NCBI GenBank assembly: GCA_027307295.1
Contig: DAHUXF010000005.1
Location: 1-25,074, forward strand
Origin: Acidobacteriaceae bacterium
Lineage (GTDB): Bacteria > Acidobacteriota > Terriglobia > Terriglobales > Acidobacteriaceae
DNA: 25,074 nucleotides
Direction of reading: 5' to 3'
The first letter of the stretch is position 1; every line of letters starts with the position of its first letter. The notes beneath the pieces were generated by a model that did not search any database, had not been told where the DNA came from, and saw only the letters and a program-made list of their open reading frames with translations. A program made the translations under genes and the position numbers. Positions 14,780-24,957 of the stretch are shown piece by piece.

Positions 14780-15828
14780 TGCGATACGGATATTGGCTTC
14801 CTGTTTTCGGCGGATGGTTACGCAATGTGGAAGACGAGCGCATGGAACCGACCTGGTCATATGTCAGCCGTCTGGCGCGACGCAGCGAAGAGATTGGCTT
14901 TGACCTGACGCTGATCGCCGAACTCAACCTCAATGACATCAAAGGCCCGGAAGAGCCATCGTTGGATGCCTGGTCCACAGCTGCGGCCCTGGCGGCAGTC
15001 ACGCATCGCCTGGAGCTCATGGTGGCGGTGCGGCCCACTTTTCATAATCCTGCGCTGCTGGCCAAACAGGCTGCAAACATTGATCACATCAGCAACGGCC
15101 GCGTCTCACTCAATGTAGTCTCGTCCTGGTGGGCGGAAGAAGCGCGCAAATATGGCGTGCAATTTGATCAGCATGATGACCGTTATGCCCGGACCTCCGA
15201 GTGGCTGGATGTGGTGGATAGCGCCTGGAAACATGACCACATCGACTATGAAGGAAAGTATTACAGGGTCCAGGACCTGGTATTGCAGCCGAAACCGGTC
15301 TCACGTCCTCGTCCCGTGATCTATGCGGGCGGCGAATCGGAGACGGCCAAGAACCTGATCTCCCAGAAATGCGATGCCTACGTGATGCATGGCGATCCCC
15401 CGCAAAAAATCCGCGAGAAGATCCGCGACCTCTCCGCGCGCCGTGAAAGATGGGGCCGCCCGCCGATGCAGTTTGGCGTAGCAGCGTATGCCATTGTCCG
15501 AGACACTGAGCGCGAAGCGCAGGAAGAATTGCGCCGCATCACGGACGTGAACCAGAACGCTGCCGGATACCAGAACTATCAGCAATGGCTCGCCAACACT
15601 CAACTGGACCAGCGCGTTTCCTTGGAAGATTATTCGGTTTCCAATCGCGGCCTGCGTTCCGGCCTGGTCGGCACCCCGGAGCAAGTGGCCGAGCGCATTG
15701 CAGAATTTGAAGATGCCGGCGTTGATCTGTTTTTGTTGCAGTTCAGTCCGCAACTGGAAGAAATGGAGCGTTTTTCCAGCCAGGTCATCCGCAACACCAG
15801 GACCCGTGCCCTGGCTAACGCTGTATAA
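14779..15828 (+). CDS. LLM-class FMN-dependent monooxygenase (SfnG/SsuD/DszA-like)
   Basis: Luciferase-like TIM-barrel oxygenase of 349 residues that uses reduced FMN and O2. Visible family blocks are FAYW-type start MRYGYWLPVFGG, VAVRPTFHNPALLAKQAANIDH, SNGRVSLNVVSSWW, HDDRYARTSEWL, and GLVGTPEQVAERI near the C-terminus. These fit the alkanesulfonate/dimethylsulfone/dibenzothiophene-sulfone group, whose members break C-S bonds or oxidise organosulfur compounds. ATG at 14779 is 7 bases after aggagg; a GTG at 14776 is the alternative. It overlaps the ATP-grasp stop by one base and shares its cysteine attenuator. No flavin reductase is adjacent, so FMNH2 must come from elsewhere. The precise substrate is not readable. 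Confidence 0.87.
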   Translation: MRYGYWLPVFGGWLRNVEDERMEPTWSYVSRLARRSEEIGFDLTLIAELNLNDIKGPEEPSLDAWSTAAALAAVTHRLELMVAVRPTFHNPALLAKQAANIDHISNGRVSLNVVSSWWAEEARKYGVQFDQHDDRYARTSEWLDVVDSAWKHDHIDYEGKYYRVQDLVLQPKPVSRPRPVIYAGGESETAKNLISQKCDAYVMHGDPPQKIREKIRDLSARRERWGRPPMQFGVAAYAIVRDTEREAQEELRRITDVNQNAAGYQNYQQWLANTQLDQRVSLEDYSVSNRGLRSGLVGTPEQVAERIAEFEDAGVDLFLLQFSPQLEEMERFSSQVIRNTRTRALANAV

Positions 15829-16180
15829 AAGTTCGCGTCCCGCGAAGCTGAAGAGATGGGCTGGCCGAATCGCCGATCCAATGTCTGGTGATTTGGCTGG
15901 CCGGCTCTTCAGGCAGCAGGCGAGCCCGCCATCCTTCCTGCGAGTTCGCCTGCATGCAATTTTTGCTTTGGGAAATTGATAAACAGCCGCAGGATACGGT
16001 CTACGGCCTATTCCTGAATTGGTGTACGCTCATCGCAGATCTGGGCAGATGAATGCGGATCAAAGAAGACGTCAACGGCGAATCAACGCGAAAAACGCGA
16101 AATCAATAGGCAATCCCGGATGCGCTTATGAAAGGCGATGGCCCGCAGTAATAAAGCTATGCCCGGGACTCCAGAGAAGC
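15829..16180. other. Convergent intergenic region between the monooxygenase and typA
   Basis: No credible gene is seen. A short hairpin, ttcgcg/cgcgaa, directly follows the monooxygenase stop but lacks a T tract. The dispersed repeat copy 2 lies at 16019-16107. Confidence 0.45.
16019..16107. repeat. Dispersed intergenic repeat, copy 2
   Basis: Collinear with 5711-5799: ttggtgtac, cgcagat..gcagatgaatgcg, then gcgaatcaacgcgaaaaacg. Most differences are substitutions and short gaps in the middle. One frame would read RRQRRINAKNA, a string seen in spurious ORFs from this repeat type. Confidence 0.65.
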
Positions 16181-18013
<1,833 letters not shown>

Positions 18014-18109
18014 ATCAGTCTCTTTTTGGCTCAGTGCTTTCGCAGGAGTGGTGTAGCTTCTATTTTAGCCGGAAAACCCTCTGAGTGCGGCTCTTGAGCA
18101 GAGAGAAGC

Positions 18110-18140
18110 AAAAAAAGGCGGACGGGCCCTTGCCGCCCGC
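18110..18140 (-). terminator. Intrinsic terminator after the kinase-like gene
   Basis: On the - strand, an 8-bp stem, gcgggcgg/ccgtccgc (one G-U pair), with a 7-base loop is followed by c and six or more T. It lies about 25 bases after the stop of the PEGA kinase-like gene. Confidence 0.75.
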
Positions 18141-18163
18141 GTTTTGGCGTAATGAAAATTTGT

Positions 18164-20263
18164 CTAACGGGAAAGGACCCGGCTGATCTTGACCCGGTCT
18201 TCAATTCCTACAATGGCATTTTCATGGACAGGTTGATAACCGTCCTTCTGGATTGTGATGTCATAGTTCCCGGCCTCAACCTGTATTTCCACCGGAGTGG
18301 TCTTTTGCAGAGCCGTGCCGTTAATAATGACCTGCGCGCCTTTGGGTTCAGATTTGATTTCAATGCGGGCAGCACCCTGAGCCGAGCCGCCACCGCCAAA
18401 AACTTTTCCAATGCCGCCACTTACCAGCTTGATGTTGTCAGTGCGGCCAGCCACCATCAGACTGGGAGAATAACTCACTGATTGGCCGGCGACCAGCTTA
18501 AGCTCCGTGCTGGACTCAAGATATCCGCTTTTGCGCAGGACCACGCTCTGGACTCCCGGTTCAACCATGAACTCGACCGGAGTGACCTTGCCTGTATCCT
18601 TGCCATTGATAAACACCTGCGCCCCCGCAGGCGAACCTGCAATGGTGATGAAACCCTTTACGGCTTTCAAGCGGACATCCAGCGGTATTCTGGAGCCTGC
18701 AAGCACCTGTACGGTACGTGTCTCAGTGCCATAGCCCAGCATGCTGAACGTCACCTTGTAGGTGCCCGCAGCAAGTGATGGAATCGTTAGCGGGGCCTTC
18801 CAGGATTGTCCGGGATGGCCTTCTATCTCCACACTGGCCCCCATCGGTACAGAGGAGACAATCAACTGTCCTTCACTGACGGCTGGCGCTGCTGGTTGTA
18901 CTGCAACTGACCTTGCCGCTCTTCTCGTCCGCGTGGAACTTGAACGGGTAGCCGTGGGCGTCTCCACCTCTTCACTGACCGGCGCATCAGCACTGGCATC
19001 TGGCTGGGGAGCCGAAGGCACACTGGCACTGGCACTGGCGCTTGCACTGGCACCTACGTTGGCGTTGGCATTGGCATTGTCACTCGGAACCTCAGCCGGC
19101 GGACGCCGGAAAATCATGGCCAACCCGACGATCAGACAAAGACCACCAACCACGCCTCCCACCAGTTTCCAATAGTTATTTGCTGGCGTGCCTTGAACTC
19201 TTGCGGTGGTTTGGGTGGTGGCGACTCGCGTTGTCCCAGGAGATGGCGGGGTTGCCGCCGGACTGGGGGACGCAGCAGAGACGGCCTTGAAAGACTGGCT
19301 GGCCGAAGGTGATGGCATGGCCTTCATCGCCTGGCTGGCCGAAGGATTCGCACCGGCAGGATATGCCGGATGTGCTCCTGTGGCATTGGCGCGGGCCACA
19401 GGCTCAGCTTTTGCAGCTTCTTCCAACGCAGAAAATAATTGCTGTCCGCTAATGTACCTGTCAGCCGGGTTCTTGGAGAGCGCTTTCAGGATCACCCTTG
19501 AGATCGCCTCCGGCACGCGCGGGTGCGCCATGTTCATCGGGTGAGGATCAATATCGGTAATACTGCGGTCCACTTCGCCCAGGTGCCTGCCATGAAATGG
19601 GCTGCGCGCCGTGTACATCTCGTAGAGTATGGTTGCCGCGCTGAAAATGTTGGCTGCGCGGTCCGTTGGTTTGTTCTTTACCTGTTCAGGTGAAAGATAC
19701 GGTTCGTTCTCCAGCTTTTTTGCCGGACTCTGCGAAAGCAGGTTCTTATCGCGCAGCAAACCGAAATCCAGCACCTTCAATGTGCCATCTGCCTGCACTT
19801 TGATGTTGTACGGATTCAGGAAATTATGGAAGACGCCTTTGCTGTGCGCAGCATCCAGGGCTAAACAGAGCTGCTTTGCCAGTTGCAGCACTTCGCCCAT
19901 CTCGGGTTGCCGCTTGGACATCAGTTCGCGCAGCGTCTGCCCCTCAATGAACTCTGAGGTCATGAAGAGGGTAAAGTCTTTATAACCGCAGGTGTAAAGA
20001 CGGGCGACGTTAGGATGCTCAATCGTGCTCGCGGCACGGGCTTCCGTCACGATCTTTTTGATCAGGTCGCTGGCATCATCCAGCCACTCCGGAACCTCAA
20101 ACTTCCTCAGCGCGACAGAACGGTTCTGTTGCGGGCTCCTGGCGTGGTGAACAACGCCTATGCTGCCCCGCGGCATTTCCTTGACCAGTTCGAGCCGGTC
20201 AGTTCGCGGTGTTGCAGCCGGGGCTGTGGTGGTTTCGGTCGTAGCTTCTGCGTGTTCTTGCAT
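18164..20263 (-). CDS. Membrane-anchored Ser/Thr pseudokinase with three PEGA domains
   Basis: 699 residues. A protein-kinase-like domain spans about 23-285, a Pro/Ala/Ser linker 286-362, one transmembrane helix 365-386, a low-complexity Asn-Ala/Ser-Ala tract 397-415, and three PEGA domains about 465-533, 536-603 and 632-698 outside the membrane. Kinase landmarks are altered. The VAIK lysine is Arg53 (VALRK, with K54 next to it). The catalytic loop HRDLKPEN is HNFLNPYN (H146-N150), so the catalytic Asp and Lys are both lost. DFG (166-168) and the SPE of the activation segment (191-193) remain. It should bind nucleotide poorly or not catalyse transfer. A scaffold or sensor role is likely. The start has a weak ribosome binding site. 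A terminator follows it, so it is separate from typA. Confidence 0.88.
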   Translation of the reverse strand: MQEHAEATTETTTAPAATPRTDRLELVKEMPRGSIGVVHHARSPQQNRSVALRKFEVPEWLDDASDLIKKIVTEARAASTIEHPNVARLYTCGYKDFTLFMTSEFIEGQTLRELMSKRQPEMGEVLQLAKQLCLALDAAHSKGVFHNFLNPYNIKVQADGTLKVLDFGLLRDKNLLSQSPAKKLENEPYLSPEQVKNKPTDRAANIFSAATILYEMYTARSPFHGRHLGEVDRSITDIDPHPMNMAHPRVPEAISRVILKALSKNPADRYISGQQLFSALEEAAKAEPVARANATGAHPAYPAGANPSASQAMKAMPSPSASQSFKAVSAASPSPAATPPSPGTTRVATTQTTARVQGTPANNYWKLVGGVVGGLCLIVGLAMIFRRPPAEVPSDNANANANVGASASASASASVPSAPQPDASADAPVSEEVETPTATRSSSTRTRRAARSVAVQPAAPAVSEGQLIVSSVPMGASVEIEGHPGQSWKAPLTIPSLAAGTYKVTFSMLGYGTETRTVQVLAGSRIPLDVRLKAVKGFITIAGSPAGAQVFINGKDTGKVTPVEFMVEPGVQSVVLRKSGYLESSTELKLVAGQSVSYSPSLMVAGRTDNIKLVSGGIGKVFGGGGSAQGAARIEIKSEPKGAQVIINGTALQKTTPVEIQVEAGNYDITIQKDGYQPVHENAIVGIEDRVKISRVLSR
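19021..19080. repeat. In-frame hexanucleotide repeat within the pseudokinase linker
   Basis: Tandem 6-base units of the form cactgg/cattgg on the + strand encode the alternating Ser-Ala and Asn-Ala tract. The unit is a multiple of three, so gain or loss of copies changes only linker length. Confidence 0.65.
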
Positions 20264-20578
20264 GCGCGGCGCACCTATGCAAGTTTCTGGGAGGAGGAAA
20301 CAGCAACATCATACCCCAAGGTCCTCCCACGCATGCCCACAAGAACACTGGTCCGCGGTTACTAAGGTAATTGGAATAATGAATGGCTGGCTTCAGCTCC
20401 CGGCATTTCAGCAAAAGCAAAATCGAGCAAAAATCAGCCTGCTCTTAGAATGGGATTGAGCGGCTAGCCGCAGGCCAGAGTTATCCGAGCTTCATCTCTT
20501 CCATGCCGCTATCGTTCTTCGCATCGTTCATAGCCGGACATGATAGCAGGAGATGCCCGGCATGTAAGCCCGCCGCTT
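20264..20578. other. Intergenic region upstream of the pseudokinase gene
   Basis: About 315 bases between the pseudokinase start and the GAF gene stop (both - strand). It should contain the pseudokinase promoter, but I find no convincing box and no gene. Confidence 0.4.
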
Positions 20579-21049
20579 TTATTGTGGCCGTTCCAGATAA
20601 GTGCTCACCACCGCTGCGCAGGCTTCGACAAACTCCTGGTCTTCCCGCATAAAGGTGTTGATGAAATAGCTGTTGATATCAATTTCGCCATAGAGTTGTT
20701 TTTTAATAAATATCGGCACAACAATCTCTGACTTCACCAGTGACGAGCCTGCCTTGTAATTGGGGTCATCCGCCACATTATTGAGCACGATTGTTTTGCC
20801 GGTGGAGGCAGCTCTCCCCCACAATCCTTTGTCCAGAGAAACGTGCTCAACGGGCTCAAAGCTGCCCTCATGCGGCCCCAGGACCAATTGCCCAATCCTG
20901 GACTTATCGGCGACATAAAAACCCACCCAGTTATAGCGGGTCATGGTGGCGTGAAGCCGCTGCGCAATCTCTTCCATCAGCGCGTCCACGGTGCGCGCAG
21001 ACTGGGCAAAATATCCAAACTCCTTGAGCAGATCATCGTATTTAGACAT
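20579..21049 (-). CDS. Single GAF-domain protein, free-Met-sulfoxide-reductase-like fold without the cysteines
   Basis: Soluble protein of 156 residues consisting of one GAF domain. YNWVGFYV, LVLGPHEG, KSEIVVPIFIKKQLYGEIDI and the C-terminal helix follow the layout of fRMsr-type GAF proteins. The three positions that carry redox cysteines in those enzymes are not Cys here: LWG in place of VCG, PV in place of AC, KAGS in place of IACD. A ligand-binding or signalling role is therefore more likely than reductase activity. I chose ATG 21049 because the preceding 68 codons, open to 21253, are basic and low in conservation signals, and the GAF domain begins at once after it. The ribosome binding site is weak. 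Confidence 0.75.
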   Translation of the reverse strand: MSKYDDLLKEFGYFAQSARTVDALMEEIAQRLHATMTRYNWVGFYVADKSRIGQLVLGPHEGSFEPVEHVSLDKGLWGRAASTGKTIVLNNVADDPNYKAGSSLVKSEIVVPIFIKKQLYGEIDINSYFINTFMREDQEFVEACAAVVSTYLERPQ

Positions 21050-21321
21050 GGTTGGCTTGCGTGAACCGCCATTGCTTTTATAACCGCACAGAACGTTCTG
21101 CGGCAAATGTGATTTGGGGCTCGCTATGCTTTTGCGCTTCCCCGGCATACCCCTCCCCTCTTCTCCATATATTACCCACCAGCAACGCGACTGATTCGGC
21201 AAAGGCCGGCTACCTTTCCTGGGCAATGATTTTTGCTCTCTGCGCAGCGTCACGATTCTTGGCGACCTCCGTACGCGCCTTCATCTATTTGAAAAACATG
21301 CGCTGTACCCTTTACCCTTGA

Positions 21322-22872
21322 ATGGACCATATGAAGACTTCTACTCTCCGGCACATTTGCTCCATCTTTGTTTGTTGCGCAGCATTCGCAGCCAGCCTCT
21401 ATTCGCAGGACATTGCCTCCTTTGAAAAGCGGATTACCGTCAAGAAACTTGCCAATGGCCTCACAGTGGTGATCATGGAGCGCCCTGAAGCTCCTGTGTT
21501 TTCTTTCTATACGCGCGTGGATGCCGGCTCTGCCCAGGAAGTCCCCGGCATTACGGGACTGGCGCATATGTTTGAGCATATGGCCTTCAAAGGCACACAT
21601 GAGATAGGCACCCGCAACTGGCCGGCGGAAAAAGTGGCGCTGGAAAAAGTGGAAACCGCTTATGCCGCCTACCTGAGGGAAAATCTCAAGGAATTTGGGC
21701 GCGATCCAAAGAAGGTTGCTGAACTGGAAAAAGCGTGGCAGGAGGCCGTTGCTGCGGCTGATGAGTACGTGGTCCCCAACCAGTTTCCAGAGATCGTTGA
21801 AAATCAGGGAGGCGCAGGGCTGAACGCATCCACGGACCGTGATGAAACCACCTATTACTACTCGTTTCCGCAAAACCGCCTGGAGTTGTGGGCCTATCTG
21901 GAATCAGAGCGGTTCCTGGAACCGGTGATGCGCGAGTTCTACAAGGAACGCGATGTTGTTTTTGAAGAACGCCGGATGAGCGTGGAAAGCTCTCCGCAGG
22001 GCCGTCTGCTGGAACAGTTTTTAAGCGCAGCGTATGTCGCGCATCCTTATGGCTGGCCGGTTTTAGGATGGCCTTCTGACCTGCGCGCTTTTTCCGCCAC
22101 GGACGCCATCAACTTCTTCCACAAATATTACGTCCCAGCCAATATGGTGGTAGTGGTGGTGGGCGATGTAAAGGCCGTTCAGGCCATGCCCATCATTGAA
22201 AAATATTTCGGACGCATTCCCGCGCGCCCGGTGCCTCCGCCCTTGCGCGTCCAGGAGCCGCCACAACAAGCGCTGCGCATGGTCCGCATTGAGGACAACA
22301 GCCAGCCCCTCTATGTTGAAGGCTACCATCGGCCCGGTTTTCGCGATCCGGACGATGCAGTGTATGACGTGCTTTCCGATCTGCTCTCCAAAGGACGCAC
22401 GTCGCGGCTCTACCGCTCGCTCGTGCGCGATAAAAGAATTGCCATTGCCGCACAGGGCGGCACCTTTCCCGGCACCAAGTATCCAAGTCTTTTTTTCTTT
22501 TTTGCCGCACCCTCTCAGGGACATACCGCCGCAGAAATGGCCAGTCCCATTCATGAAGAGATAGAAAAGCTCAAGACGCAGGATGTGAGCGATGAGGAGT
22601 TGCAGTCCATCAAGACGCGCGCCAAGGCGGACCTGATCCGGGGGCTGGGAAACAATCAGGGCTTGGCGCAGCAATTGGGCGATTATCAGGCCCTTTATGG
22701 GGATTGGCGCGCGCTGTTCCGCGATATTGACGAGATTGAAAAAGTCACCAAGGCCGATATCCGCCGCGTGGCCAATGCCACATTCCGTGAGGACAACCGC
22801 ACCGTTGCCACCAGTGAAGTCAAGCAGCAAAAATCAGCGCCAGCCACTGCAGAGCGCGGAGAACACCAATGA
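21322..22872 (+). CDS. M16B zinc peptidase, catalytic subunit, exported
   Basis: 516 residues with an N-terminal Sec signal (hydrophobic stretch about 11-26, ending near LYSQ), so probably periplasmic. The inverted zinc motif HxxEH is intact: H82-M-F-E85-H86. The downstream glutamate lies in the ERDVVFEERRMS region. A helical insertion of about 60 residues sits between the HxxEH strand and the GGAGLNASTDRDET block. The C-terminal M16 half carries KGRTSRLYRSLVRDKR. The start could be ATG 21322 or ATG 21331; neither has a good ribosome binding site. The stop overlaps the next start by ATGA, so the two products are probably made together and form a heterodimer, as other bacterial M16B pairs do. 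Confidence 0.9.
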   Translation: MDHMKTSTLRHICSIFVCCAAFAASLYSQDIASFEKRITVKKLANGLTVVIMERPEAPVFSFYTRVDAGSAQEVPGITGLAHMFEHMAFKGTHEIGTRNWPAEKVALEKVETAYAAYLRENLKEFGRDPKKVAELEKAWQEAVAAADEYVVPNQFPEIVENQGGAGLNASTDRDETTYYYSFPQNRLELWAYLESERFLEPVMREFYKERDVVFEERRMSVESSPQGRLLEQFLSAAYVAHPYGWPVLGWPSDLRAFSATDAINFFHKYYVPANMVVVVVGDVKAVQAMPIIEKYFGRIPARPVPPPLRVQEPPQQALRMVRIEDNSQPLYVEGYHRPGFRDPDDAVYDVLSDLLSKGRTSRLYRSLVRDKRIAIAAQGGTFPGTKYPSLFFFFAAPSQGHTAAEMASPIHEEIEKLKTQDVSDEELQSIKTRAKADLIRGLGNNQGLAQQLGDYQALYGDWRALFRDIDEIEKVTKADIRRVANATFREDNRTVATSEVKQQKSAPATAERGEHQ

Positions 22873-24368
22873 GAACAACTCTCCGGAAGCTGTTCTTCTC
22901 TCTTGTTGCTGCATTATGTCTCGCGCTGCCCTGCTCTGCACAGATGGAAAGAACCGCCTCCGCCGCTGAACTTTCCCAGGACCGCTCCGCCACAACGCTG
23001 CCGTCTTCATGGCGAAACATCCCTATTCCGCCGCTACATCAATTCAAGCCACAGGATCCCCGCCGGATTGAGCTGCCGAACGGCATGGTGATCTTTCTGC
23101 AGGAAGACCATGAACTGCCAGTGATTGACGGCACTATCCGCATTCGTGGCGGTTCACGGGAAGAACCATCCGGCAAGGTTGGCATGGTGGCCATGTATGC
23201 CGATGTGTGGCGCACCGGAGGAACCACCAGCAAAACCGGCGATGAACTGGATGACTTTCTGGAATCCCATGCCGCCCGCGTTGAGGCCTCAGACAGCGCC
23301 GATTCCACCTTTCTTTCCTGGTCTTGCCTGAAGGAAAGTTTCGATCAGGTCTTCCCTGTGGTGCTTGATTTGCTGGAGCATCCCGAGTTTCGCCAGGACA
23401 AGATTGATCTGGCCAAACAGCAGTTCTTTAGTGTTATTTCCCGTCGCAATGATGATCTGGACGAAATCCTGCAACGCGAATCCACCCAGCTGGCCTATGG
23501 CCGGGACAATCCTTACAGCCGCACGGCTGAATATGACACCGTTGCTGCCGTTAAGCGCGAGGACCTGCAACGCTGGCACCAGCAAACCATTGCTCCCATA
23601 AATATGATTCTGGGAGTTACCGGCGACTTTGATTCCGCTCTCATGGAACAACGCCTGCGCCAGGCATTCGGCACACTTCCGCGCGGTGAACTCTTTTCTC
23701 CGGCGAAAATTACATTTCGTCCGCCCCAGCCGGGGACTTATTTCATTGAGAAAAGTGACGTGAACCAGAGCGCAATCGCCATGGTTGACCTGGGAACAAA
23801 CCGCAACAATCCCGATTATTACGCTATTGCTCTCATGAATGAGCTTTTTGGCGGCGGTTTTTCTTCTCGTCTGTTCGTCAACATTCGCACCAAGCTCGGC
23901 CTTGCTTATAGTGTAGGTGGAGGAGTGGGCGCTGCATACGACCATCCGGGAATCTCGCGCTTCGTGATGAGCACCAAGAGCGGGACCACGATCGCTGGCA
24001 TACAGGCGCTCAGAAAAGAGATAGACAATCTCATCCAGCACGGAATTAAACCTGAGGAACTGAAGAAAGCCAAGGATTCCATCCTGAACTCTTTTATTTT
24101 TCAGTTCGATTCCAAGGAAAAAGTACTGGCTGAGCGCATGCGTTATGAGTTTTATGGTCTTCCAGCAGACTACCTGGAGCGCTATCGCGCCGGCATTGAA
24201 AAAGTCACGCCCGCGGATGTGGACCGGGTGGCCCGGGAATACATCCATCCTGAGAAGATGGCAGTGCTGGTGGTGGGCAACGCCAAAGAGTTTGATAAAG
24301 ACCTGGCGACCTTCGGTAAAGTTACGCCCATCGACATTACTATTCCGCCAGGAAAACCGGCCAGGTGA
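22869..24368 (+). CDS. M16 peptidase-like partner subunit without the zinc motif, exported
   Basis: 499 residues, Sec signal about 1-24 (cleavage near CSA-Q). It has both M16 halves, but the HxxEH site is replaced: A108-M-Y-A111-D112 in GMVAMYADVWRTGGT, which aligns with GLAHMFEHMAFKGT of the upstream protein. The C-terminal half keeps SSRLFVNIRTKLGLAYSVG, the Arg/Tyr-containing segment that helps hold substrate backbone in active M16 pairs. It is thus the non-catalytic partner that completes the active chamber. It overlaps the upstream gene by four bases (ATGA), so translation is coupled. Confidence 0.9.
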   Translation: MRTTLRKLFFSLVAALCLALPCSAQMERTASAAELSQDRSATTLPSSWRNIPIPPLHQFKPQDPRRIELPNGMVIFLQEDHELPVIDGTIRIRGGSREEPSGKVGMVAMYADVWRTGGTTSKTGDELDDFLESHAARVEASDSADSTFLSWSCLKESFDQVFPVVLDLLEHPEFRQDKIDLAKQQFFSVISRRNDDLDEILQRESTQLAYGRDNPYSRTAEYDTVAAVKREDLQRWHQQTIAPINMILGVTGDFDSALMEQRLRQAFGTLPRGELFSPAKITFRPPQPGTYFIEKSDVNQSAIAMVDLGTNRNNPDYYAIALMNELFGGGFSSRLFVNIRTKLGLAYSVGGGVGAAYDHPGISRFVMSTKSGTTIAGIQALRKEIDNLIQHGIKPEELKKAKDSILNSFIFQFDSKEKVLAERMRYEFYGLPADYLERYRAGIEKVTPADVDRVAREYIHPEKMAVLVVGNAKEFDKDLATFGKVTPIDITIPPGKPAR

Positions 24369-24385
24369 CGAGCAATTGCGCAAAG

Positions 24386-24414
24386 TAAAAAGGGCACGCC
24401 CCTAGGTATGCCCT
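24386..24414 (-). terminator. Intrinsic terminator of the bacilliredoxin gene
   Basis: On the - strand, gggcatacc/ggcgtgccc forms a stem with one mismatch around a short loop and is followed by tttttac. It lies about 25 bases after the bacilliredoxin stop. The mirror image may also stop the M16 transcript. Confidence 0.65.
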
Positions 24415-24438
24415 TGTCCGGCTTATTGCCCGGATAAC

Positions 24439-24864
24439 TTAAGCGTTCACCTTAGCGCAATGCTTCTCAAATGCCTGCTTCAGCCGGGAAGCGATGGTCA
24501 TTGGATCACTGGTTTCAATGTCGCTCCGCTGCATCAGGTAAACCAGCTTTCCATCGCGCATAAGAGCAATGGACGGCGATGAAGGCGGATAGCCGGTAAA
24601 GTGGCGGCGGGCAGCATCGGTAGCTTCCCGGTCCTGGCCGGCAAACACGGTGATCATGCGGTCCGGGCGGATGCCGTTCTGTATGGCGGCGCGCACTCCG
24701 GGACGCATGCGTCCGGCGGCGCATCCGCAAACGGAGTTCACCACCACCATCAGCGTGCCTTTTTGATTGATTGCATTTTCTACATCAGCCGCGGTGCGCG
24801 CATCTTCAATGCCTCCGGCGGTCAGTTCCTGGCGCATGGGCGCCACCATTCCTTCTGGATACAT
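24439..24864 (-). CDS. Bacilliredoxin-type thiol-disulfide protein (BrxA/BrxB, YphP/YqiW family)
   Basis: Cytoplasmic protein of 141 residues with a thioredoxin fold and the family CGC motif in place of CxxC: C46-G47-C48 in VVNSVCGCAAG. A further cysteine is C136 near the C-terminus. In Bacillus, BrxA and BrxB remove bacillithiol from mixed disulfides on proteins. Some Acidobacteriota carry bacillithiol biosynthesis genes, so the same role is reasonable here but not shown. The start is firm: ggagggg lies 5-6 bases upstream of the ATG. It is a single-gene unit with its own terminator, divergent from the murB-like frame. Confidence 0.9.
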   Translation of the reverse strand: MYPEGMVAPMRQELTAGGIEDARTAADVENAINQKGTLMVVVNSVCGCAAGRMRPGVRAAIQNGIRPDRMITVFAGQDREATDAARRHFTGYPPSSPSIALMRDGKLVYLMQRSDIETSDPMTIASRLKQAFEKHCAKVNA

Positions 24865-24957
24865 GCTTTCCCCTCCAAATGGGTCTCTACCGTGATTCTA
24901 CCAAGTAAAAAGACATTTCCCTAGCATCACCTGGTGGGGTAATCTTGGCATCACTCC

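Noticed and set aside
23289..24383. A 364-codon - strand frame
   Set aside because: Antisense to the second M16 gene; no motifs and no start signal.
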